A stretch of 64,000 nt of DNA from Myxococcus stipitatus (GTDB taxonomy: Bacteria; Myxococcota; Myxococcia; Myxococcales; Myxococcaceae): positions 7,748,001 to 7,812,000 of the forward strand of contig NZ_CP147913.1 in assembly GCF_037414475.1 (NCBI RefSeq), read 5' to 3'. The notes under the pieces are model-generated. The model was not told where the DNA came from. It ran no database searches and saw only the letters and a list, made by a program, of their open reading frames with translations. Positions 57,794 to 64,000 of the stretch are shown piece after piece. A program made the translations under genes and the position numbers. Each line of letters begins with the position of its first letter. The first letter of the stretch is position 1.

Positions 57794-59170
57794 TTACGGA
57801 CTGACGGAGAAGCTCCCCGCCCAGGCCCCATAGGAGATCGTGGTGATGCCGTTGCGAGTGCTGCCCGTGTAGCTGCTCTGTCCCGGACGGATGGTGACCA
57901 CCATCGTCCCACCGGAGGTGGGAATCGCCCCCGCGTGCACTCCGGCCGCGCAGGCGTTCGAGTCGTCGGTGTAGAGGTCCGTCCCCCAGACAGTGCCCCC
58001 ACTCACGGCGGGGCAGCTGCACCGGATCTGCGTCCCGTTCTGCCCTCGGTAGGACGTGAAGTTGTAGGTCGAGCAGGCCGAGACCGTAGGCGTCAGGCCC
58101 GACACGGTGAAGCTCCCAGCCCAGGCGCCATAGGCGCGCGTGGTGATGCCATTGCGGGTGCTCCCCGTGTAGCTGCTCTGCCCCGGCTGGATGGTGACAA
58201 TCACCGTGCCGCCAGTGGCGGGAATCGCCCCCGCATGCACCCCCGCGTCGCAGACGCTCGAGTCATCCGTGTAGAGGTCCGTCCCCCAGACCGCTCCACC
58301 CGTCGCGGAGTCGCAAGTGCAGCGAATCTCCGTCCCGTTCTGCCCTCGGTAGGCCGGGAAGCTGTAGGTCGAACAGGCCGCGACGCCCGTCGTGCCATAG
58401 AGCGCGTTCAGCGCGGTGATATCCGAACCCGTCCACTCGCCGGTTTCGGAGTCCCGGAAGCAGGAGTTCATGATCGACCCGCCGACGACGGCCGTGGTGG
58501 GAGTCCCAGGGATGTGGATGGCACCGACGCCCGCGTCACCCTCGTCGCCGCCGACATTGCAGCTGATGCTGCGGTTGTAATAGTCCGAGTGACGGAACCC
58601 GATGGCATGACCCAGTTCATGGGTGATGACGTGCTCATTCACGTCCGCGCTGTAGCTGTTCAAGCCCGTGCCGATGTTGATGATTCCATAGGGCACGCCA
58701 CCTGACGGAAACCCCGCGGACCCACCCGTGCCCGCCATGGTCTGCGCGGTGATGTTGGCGGTGCAGCCGGTGCTCGGTCCACGCGCGAACGTCAGACGCA
58801 GTCCTCGCTCGTTGTAGTTGGCGATGGCCAGGTCGAGCCCCTGGCTCAGCAGGGGGTAGGTGTTGAAATCGGCGGTGGGATTGACGCAAATCTTGGTCAC
58901 CCCCGTGCCGACCTGGTTGGTCGTGCGGTACTGCTCCTCACTGCTCGGAGGGGCCTGAAGCATCTCACGCGACGCCTCGAGCGTGACGTGAGCGTCACGG
59001 CCGACGTACACGTCGCCGTTTGCGACCAGGATGTCATTGGCGGGGAAGCCGGCTTGGAGCAGGTTGGAGACAATCTCGTCATTCACTGCCTGCTCTGCCA
59101 GTGGGTCACCCCCACAACCCGCCAGCAATGTGCCACAGGTGACCGCGAGGACGGCTGTCTTCTTGAACAT
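57794..59170 (-). CDS. M57-type metallopeptidase lipoprotein with two LCCL domains
   Basis: A 458-residue protein with lipobox LLAGC. The M57-type zinc motif is HELGHAIGFRH (His184, His188, His194), placed in a domain of about 90-260. Two LCCL-type domains follow, about 265-356 and 365-458, each with RGQNGT.IRC and VWGTDLYTDDS motifs, about 100 residues apart. LCCL domains are rare in bacteria and suggest binding to surface polymers. The two copies are so similar in DNA that they form a ~300-base direct repeat. The start ATG 59170 follows GGAGACACC. Confidence 0.88.
   Translation of the reverse strand: MFKKTAVLAVTCGTLLAGCGGDPLAEQAVNDEIVSNLLQAGFPANDILVANGDVYVGRDAHVTLEASREMLQAPPSSEEQYRTTNQVGTGVTKICVNPTADFNTYPLLSQGLDLAIANYNERGLRLTFARGPSTGCTANITAQTMAGTGGSAGFPSGGVPYGIINIGTGLNSYSADVNEHVITHELGHAIGFRHSDYYNRSISCNVGGDEGDAGVGAIHIPGTPTTAVVGGSIMNSCFRDSETGEWTGSDITALNALYGTTGVAACSTYSFPAYRGQNGTEIRCTCDSATGGAVWGTDLYTDDSSVCDAGVHAGAIPATGGTVIVTIQPGQSSYTGSTRNGITTRAYGAWAGSFTVSGLTPTVSACSTYNFTSYRGQNGTQIRCSCPAVSGGTVWGTDLYTDDSNACAAGVHAGAIPTSGGTMVVTIRPGQSSYTGSTRNGITTISYGAWAGSFSVSP
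57797..58378 (-). repeat. Tandem ~300-base repeat encoding the two LCCL domains
   Basis: The LCCL-coding units (about 58103-58378 and 57797-58078) are near-identical at the protein level over 92 residues, in tandem within the M57 gene. They are probably the result of an intragenic duplication. Confidence 0.75.
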
Positions 59171-59391
59171 GGTGTCTCCGAGTCCGTGACTGCGAGGATG
59201 ACGTCACCGGCCTGGGATTCCACCGGCCGCGTGACGCCCCGCGAGCATCCTCTCGGAGGGATGGCAGGACAAAGGGGCAAACCCACCCGACTTGATTTCA
59301 ATGTCTGTCCTCGGACACACGGCCGTTTCGTCTCCGGCGCCTCTGTCCTCCCATGCAGGGGGCGACGGGATGCACGGATGAGAGTCAGGCT

Positions 59392-60864
59392 TTACCCTGT
59401 CACGGTTGGCTGCCGGCCCTCTTGACGGCGCATCAACTCCTCTCCCACGACGCGCAGGTGAGCGAGCAGTCCCCGGGTCTCTGTCTCGGTGGTGCGGTGA
59501 TTGACCAGACACGCTCGAAGCGCGGTGCGCCCATGGAGCTTCGTTCCCGTCAGGAAGTAAGCCCCGCGCCGCTCGCACTCCTCGAGGAGCCGGTCATTCA
59601 GCAGGTCCAGCGCATCGTCACTCATCGACGGCCGAGATGCAGGCCTGTAACGGAAACAGACGATGGACAGCGGGACCGGCGCCATCCGCTCGAAGTCGGG
59701 GGACGCGTCAATCTCCGCCGCGAGCTGGCGCATGAGGCGCACGTTGTCCTCGATGACGGCCATGAGCTTGCGGCTTCCGTGGACCTGGAACTGCATCCAC
59801 ACCTTGAGTGCCCTGAAGCCGCGCGACAGCTGGAAGGTGTGGCCCATCCAGTCCCAGCGCTCGTCGCTGTCGCTCTTCGCCTTCAGGTAGGGCGCGGCGT
59901 AGCTGAAGGCATGGCGGAGGCTGGCCCAATCGCGCACCAGCGCGCAGCCCGCGTCGAACGGCACCTGGAGCCACTTGTGTGGGTCCAGCGCGACGGAGTC
60001 CGCCCGCTCCAGGCCCCGGAACAGCTCCCGCGTGAGGCCCACCGAGGCCGCCGCGGCGCCATAGGCTCCGTCCACGTGGAACCAGAGTCCGTGGCGCGAG
60101 GCCACGTCCGCCAGCGCGTCGAGGTCGTCCACGCTGCCGGTGTTGACGGTCCCCGCGCTGCCCACGATGCAGAACGGCTGCATGCCCGCGTCCAGGTCCT
60201 GGCGGATGCGCTCCTCCAGCTTCGCCACGTCGACCCGGAACTGTGCGTCGACGGGGATGCGCCGCAGGTTCCGACTCCCGATGCCGAGCATCTCCACCGA
60301 CTTGGTGACACAGGAGTGTGTCTCCGTGGAGGCGTAGAGCGTCAGGGGCCGCTCGAGCCGGCATCCCTCTTCACGCACTCCGGGCGCCTTCACATCCCGA
60401 GCGACGCGGAGGCAGTAGAGGTTCGCCTCGCTGCCTCCGCTCACCAACGCGCCTCCCGCGTCTTCGCGATAGCCGATGAACGCGGCCAGCCAGCGGATGA
60501 CCGCGCGCTCGACCTCCGCCGCCGATGAGGCGAGATGCCACTTGGCGGAGTTCACGTTCAATGCGGCGCAGAGCAGCTCCGAGAGGATGCCCACCTGGCT
60601 TCCGCCGGACATCACATAGGCGAAGAACCGGGAGCTGATGTTGAGGGTGGAGTGCTCGAAGATGAAGGGGATGTCCGAGGCGAGGACCTCCTCGGGCTCG
60701 CGTCCCTCCACGGGCAAGGGCTGGGTGAACCGGTCCGCGATGTGCTGGGGCGTGCTCGCGTGGATGACCCGCCGCTCACCGAGCGTCTCGTAGAGCGACA
60801 GCACCTGCTCACACGAGCGCTCCAGCAGCTTGCGGAATCGTTGCGGGTCGACGTCGAGAGTCAT
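59392..60864 (-). CDS. PLP-dependent group II decarboxylase
   Basis: A 490-residue protein of the aromatic-L-amino-acid decarboxylase type. The PLP lysine lies in ALDPHKWLQVPFDAG, and the His stacking on PLP in ASTETHSCVTKSVE. Other family blocks are SGGSEANLYCLRVAR and FHVDGAYGAAA. Substrates could be aromatic amino acids, glutamate or a diaminobutyrate-like acid; nothing decides between them. ATG 60864 follows GGAGGCC. It is divergent from a MocR-type regulator over 103 bases that include two direct repeats. Confidence 0.92.
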   Translation of the reverse strand: MTLDVDPQRFRKLLERSCEQVLSLYETLGERRVIHASTPQHIADRFTQPLPVEGREPEEVLASDIPFIFEHSTLNISSRFFAYVMSGGSQVGILSELLCAALNVNSAKWHLASSAAEVERAVIRWLAAFIGYREDAGGALVSGGSEANLYCLRVARDVKAPGVREEGCRLERPLTLYASTETHSCVTKSVEMLGIGSRNLRRIPVDAQFRVDVAKLEERIRQDLDAGMQPFCIVGSAGTVNTGSVDDLDALADVASRHGLWFHVDGAYGAAAASVGLTRELFRGLERADSVALDPHKWLQVPFDAGCALVRDWASLRHAFSYAAPYLKAKSDSDERWDWMGHTFQLSRGFRALKVWMQFQVHGSRKLMAVIEDNVRLMRQLAAEIDASPDFERMAPVPLSIVCFRYRPASRPSMSDDALDLLNDRLLEECERRGAYFLTGTKLHGRTALRACLVNHRTTETETRGLLAHLRVVGEELMRRQEGRQPTVTG

Positions 60865-60917
60865 GGGGCCTCCAGGAAGTGAACGAAGAGCCGCCAAGGT
60901 AGTGCCGCGCCTTGAGT

Positions 60918-60955
60918 GGATACAGATGCAGAAATCCGAATCCCATGGGATACAG
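60918..60955. promoter_or_regulatory. Phased direct repeats in the decarboxylase/MocR divergon
   Basis: GGATACAG occurs at 60918-60925 and 60948-60955, exactly 30 bases apart, three helical turns. MocR/GabR regulators bind direct repeats spaced about three turns apart, so these are good candidates for its operator. The second copy is 13 bases upstream of the MocR ATG. Confidence 0.7.
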
Positions 60956-60967
60956 TTTTCCTCGCCC

Positions 60968-62392
60968 ATGCCCTCGAAGAAATACGAACAGCTGGCGGCC
61001 GAGCTCGAGCTGCGAATCTCCACCCATCAGGTGAAGCCGGGGGAGCGATTGAGCTCGGTTCGAGAGCTGGGGCGGATGAAGCGGGTGGGCGTCAACACGG
61101 TGGTCCGCGCCCTCGAGATTCTCGAGGACAAGGGTCTCATCGTGTCGAAGCCGCAGTCGGGTTTCTATGTGCTGGGGCCGCGGGTTCCCTCCAGCGTGAC
61201 GCAGCCCCGGATGCGCCTGTCGCTTCCCCGGGAAGTGGCGGTCCCGGAGCTGGTCTCCACCCTCTTCGAGTCCGCGAGGCATCGGGACCTGCTCCCCTTG
61301 GGCGCCGCGTGCCTGGCCCCCGAGCTCTATCCGTGCGAATCCATCAACCGAATCACCCGGCGCGTGGTCCGTGAGCAGCCTCGGTTGGTGGGGACCTACG
61401 AGTTGCCTCCGGGAAACTTCGAGTACCTGCGACAGCTCTCACGCCGGCTGGAGCGGTTCGGCACCTTCGTGCCGCCCTCGGAGTTGGTGGCCACCCAGGG
61501 CGCGATGGAGTCGCTCGGGCTTGCGCTGCGTGCGACCTGCGCTCCTGGGGACACCGTGCTCATCGAGTCCCCGCAGTACTTCGGCATCCTCCAGGCGCTC
61601 CAGCAGTTGCGCCTCAAGGTCGTGGAGCTCCCCACGCATCCCGTCGAAGGGGTCTCACTGGAGCAGGTGGAGCAGGCCCTTCAGCGCCACGACATCTCGG
61701 CGGGCCTCTTCACGCCCAACTTCAGCAATCCCCTGGGCTCGTTGATGAGCGATGAGAAGAAGGCCGCGCTCGTCGAACTCTTCGCCCGGCTCGACATCCC
61801 CCTCATCGAAGATGACATCTACGCGGACCTGTCATTCCAGGGGCTGCGGCCCAGGCCGTTGAAGGCCTGGGATAGGCGGGGGAACGTCCTCACCTGTGCC
61901 TCCTTCTCCAAGACCATCTCTCCCGGGCTCAAGGTGGGGTGGCTCGCGCCGGGCCGTTATCTGGAGAAGGTCAAGGCGCTCCACGTCGCCTCGACGATGG
62001 GCTGTGGTTCCTTGTCGCAACAGGTGATGGCCCGCTACCTGGCGACCAAGGAGTACGAGCGGCATCTCGCGGAGCTGCGGCTGCATTGCTCGGTGCAGGT
62101 GGAGCGCATCTCGCGTCACGTCTTGAGCCACTTCCCCGAGGGCACCCGGACCACGACTCCCCAGGGTGGTTTCGTGCTCTGGGTGGAGCTCCCCAAGCGC
62201 GTGGACTCCGTGGAGCTGTACCGACGGGCGCTGGAGGACGGCATCTCCACCTCACCGGGGACCTTGTTCTCGACCCGCGAGCGATACCGCAACTATCTCC
62301 GCATCAACTGCGGGAACCGTTGGACGGAGACGCTCGAGCAGGGCTTGTCCAGGCTGGCACGGCTGGCGACCACGCTCTCTCGCTCGCCCTGA
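60968..62392 (+). CDS. MocR-family regulator (GntR HTH fused to aminotransferase-like domain)
   Basis: A 474-residue protein. The N-terminal GntR winged helix (about 1-75: YEQLAAELELRISTHQVKPGERLSSVRELG) is fused to a fold-type-I aminotransferase-like domain with PLP lysine in ASFSKTISPGLKVGW. MocR proteins use PLP or PLP plus substrate as signal and typically regulate a neighbouring PLP gene; here the decarboxylase. ATG 60968 is preferred because an ATG at 60926 would begin at the end of the first operator repeat. Autoregulation is likely. Confidence 0.92.
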   Translation: MPSKKYEQLAAELELRISTHQVKPGERLSSVRELGRMKRVGVNTVVRALEILEDKGLIVSKPQSGFYVLGPRVPSSVTQPRMRLSLPREVAVPELVSTLFESARHRDLLPLGAACLAPELYPCESINRITRRVVREQPRLVGTYELPPGNFEYLRQLSRRLERFGTFVPPSELVATQGAMESLGLALRATCAPGDTVLIESPQYFGILQALQQLRLKVVELPTHPVEGVSLEQVEQALQRHDISAGLFTPNFSNPLGSLMSDEKKAALVELFARLDIPLIEDDIYADLSFQGLRPRPLKAWDRRGNVLTCASFSKTISPGLKVGWLAPGRYLEKVKALHVASTMGCGSLSQQVMARYLATKEYERHLAELRLHCSVQVERISRHVLSHFPEGTRTTTPQGGFVLWVELPKRVDSVELYRRALEDGISTSPGTLFSTRERYRNYLRINCGNRWTETLEQGLSRLARLATTLSRSP

Positions 62393-62577
62393 CTCGGGGG
62401 CGGATGCGGCGAGTTCCGTTGCCTATTCGAACGCGGATTGCGCCGCGGGGTGAAACGGCACGGCCAGCGAATCGTGTAGCTCTTGGGCCCCGCGGAAGTG
62501 TCGAGGATGGGGCCGGCTCGGTGTGCCTGTGTCGGGGCCTCTCGCACGGGCTCGACGGACGAACACGAGGAGACACG

Positions 62578-62961
62578 ATGAGCGGAATGATGCGCGGTAT
62601 CGCGAACCTGTCGGGCCTGGTGGGGGTGGTGGGAGCCCTGGTGAGTGGCTCGGCGTCAGCGGCGTGCTGGTCGTGGCCTTCCAGTCCGACCTTCGACATC
62701 CGGTGGGCGGTGGGGATGGACAGTGCATCCGCCGACGACGATGCCTCCCTGCTGACCGACAATGGACTGCTGCGCTTCTTCTTTCCGACCAAATGCTCGG
62801 GGACCTATGGCTGCGACATCGTCGAGTATTCCATCCAGTGGTACACCGGCTCGTGGCAGTCCTTCACGCCCGGCATGAACGACGCGGACCCGATGGGCTA
62901 TTCGCGCCGCGCCTGGGCGTACTTCTACGACCACAACTTCCGAGCCACCGTCTGTAACTGA
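62578..62961 (+). CDS. Small secreted hypothetical protein, 127 aa
   Basis: A 127-residue protein with a signal (SGLVGVVGALVSGSASA, cleavage near residue 28). The mature part begins ACWSWPSSP and is Trp/Tyr-rich, with four Cys that could form two disulfides. No family was recognised. The start ATG 62578 follows ACGAGGAGACACG. It is 186 bases after the MocR gene and converges with the next membrane protein across 12 bases. Myxobacteria encode many such small, secreted, Cys-paired proteins. Confidence 0.68.
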   Translation: MSGMMRGIANLSGLVGVVGALVSGSASAACWSWPSSPTFDIRWAVGMDSASADDDASLLTDNGLLRFFFPTKCSGTYGCDIVEYSIQWYTGSWQSFTPGMNDADPMGYSRRAWAYFYDHNFRATVCN

Positions 62962-62973
62962 GGACGCGCGGCG

Positions 62974-63936
62974 TCACTCGGGATAGGTCGACTTCGCGCT
63001 CTCCTTCGTCTCCTCCGCGCGCCGCCGCTCGTCGCGCTCGCGTTCGTACTCTTCCTGACGCTGGCGAGCCTCCTGCGCCTTGCGCGGGTACTCCGCGACG
63101 ATGAGGGGCGCGAACTGCTCCAGGGCCGCCTTGAGCGCGGGAAAGGGCACCTCGTCCTTGTCGACGAGGATGCTCCATTCCGAGGAGGTCGAACCTCGGC
63201 TCATCTCGAAGCTCACGTTCTTGCTCGCCCACTCGGTCGAGACCGGGACGAAGATGGTGCGGCTTGAGTTGCCCGAGCAGCCCCGGACCAGCACGGAGTC
63301 CGGATACTTGCGCCGGCCCTTGCCATCCACCTGGCGGTAGAGGATTTCGCAGGACTCGAGTGGCCGGAGCTGCTCCTGGATGGTGGCGAGCTCGGAGAGG
63401 TGTCCCACGTCCGAGGTGCGCAGGAATCCGCCCTTCTGCATTCCGATGACCACGAACCCCAGGGCCAGGCCCGCGGCAACCGTGGCGGACATGAAGGCAA
63501 TCACCGTCGTGCCGGAGTGCTTGTTTCCTGGCGGCGGTGGAGGAGACTCGAGTTCGGACGCGGGAGCCGTGGCGGGTTGCGCGGCGGCGAAGCCTCGGAA
63601 CAGAGCGCTCGCGTTGTAACCGACGAGGAAGGCCGCGACCCAGGAGACGACGCGCAGCAGGTCCAGCGTGGGTGTGAAGGGCAACACGTCGTTCACCTGA
63701 AGCCACGCGAGTGTCTTCGGGGCAAACACGACGCTGGTGGCCATCATCAGCCCCATCGACGTCATGACGCTCACGAGCGCCGAGGGCACGGCGAACGACG
63801 ACGACGCCAGCTTCGCGAGGGACTCCACCCGGCCTGTGACCCGCTTCAGTACCCAGCGGCCGGTGAAGAATCCCACCAACAAGGGAAGCCACAGCAACAG
63901 CAGCGCGCCGACCATCGTCCCCGGAGAGGTGTTCAT
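62974..63936 (-). CDS. Membrane protein with coiled-coil-like tail
   Basis: A 320-residue protein. It has membrane segments at about 7-30, 43-70, 88-112 and 145-170 (GALLLLWLPLLVGFFTG, SALVSVMTSMGLMMATSVV, VVSWVAAFLVGYNASA, VIAFMSATVAAGLALGFVV). The C-terminal ~140 residues are soluble, ending in a charged coiled-coil-like tail with many Glu/Arg (RQRQEEYERERDERRR). No family was recognised. It converges on the small secreted protein gene with a 12-base gap. Confidence 0.7.
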   Translation of the reverse strand: MNTSPGTMVGALLLLWLPLLVGFFTGRWVLKRVTGRVESLAKLASSSFAVPSALVSVMTSMGLMMATSVVFAPKTLAWLQVNDVLPFTPTLDLLRVVSWVAAFLVGYNASALFRGFAAAQPATAPASELESPPPPPGNKHSGTTVIAFMSATVAAGLALGFVVIGMQKGGFLRTSDVGHLSELATIQEQLRPLESCEILYRQVDGKGRRKYPDSVLVRGCSGNSSRTIFVPVSTEWASKNVSFEMSRGSTSSEWSILVDKDEVPFPALKAALEQFAPLIVAEYPRKAQEARQRQEEYERERDERRRAEETKESAKSTYPE

Positions 63937-64000
63937 CCCGAAACCATGCTCCAGGTGTCACCCGGTTCCCAAGAGGGATTTCGCCTCGGGCGGCCCCTGG

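Overview
The window is a 64-kb piece of a high-GC, Gram-negative chromosome. It looks myxobacterial, most likely Myxococcaceae. This rests on several things seen together: two sigma-54 activators (RtcR and an NtrC-type regulator), two DUF4388 proteins, ELWxxDGT-repeat and many other lipoproteins, lpxC, dense coding with ATGA-type overlaps, and common GTG starts. The species cannot be fixed from sequence alone.

Layout. 0-5 kb: the C-terminal part of a CHAT-domain protein cut by the window edge, a 60-aa hypothetical gene, a G-rich gene-poor stretch, an M24 peptidase lipoprotein and an outer-membrane barrel. 5-9.4 kb: a complete RNA-repair locus with RtcR facing rtcB-rtcA, a near-consensus sigma-54 promoter before rtcB and a long hairpin between rtcB and rtcA. 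9.4-12.2 kb: an NtrC-type regulator followed by an intact IS630-family element with perfect 22-bp ends and a programmed -1 frameshift. 12.2-25.7 kb: housekeeping genes (yebC-ruvC-ruvA, ruvB, lpxC) mixed with a pseudo-receiver/DUF4388 protein, an ELWxxDGT lipoprotein, metallo-beta-lactamase-fold enzymes and a SurA-like/DsbA fusion lipoprotein. 25.7-35.9 kb: pepA, a TauE/SafE permease with a DUF1634 partner, a ScfR/RamB-type regulator with a TPR gene, and a FabF / thioesterase / TetR divergon.

36-39.5 kb holds the most interesting unit: a short lipoprotein-like precursor with three Cys repeats (KGAEGSCG type), followed by a DUF692 (MNIO) enzyme and a DUF2063 partner. This is the architecture of the recently recognised copper-related HvfABC/bufferin RiPP family, here with a variant core motif. 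Next, 39.5-43.7 kb is an apparent operon of ECF sigma factor, anti-sigma factor, caspase-like lipoprotein and Cys-rich lipoprotein, facing serC.

44-64 kb: a chalcone-isomerase-like protein, a GlsB-type membrane protein, a radical SAM protein, a 1043-aa patatin, an M36 fungalysin, tRNA-Gly(CCC) with an orphan tRNA 3' fragment beside it, an AraC regulator, a LysM wall-hydrolase-like protein, an SDR/LysR divergon, an M57 peptidase with two LCCL domains, a PLP decarboxylase/MocR divergon with phased direct repeats, a small secreted protein and a membrane protein.

Several regulators sit divergently beside their likely targets with palindromes or repeats between them (RtcR, ScfR, FabF/TetR, LysR, MocR), so local autoregulation is a theme. 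All functions are read from motifs and context; no database search was possible.
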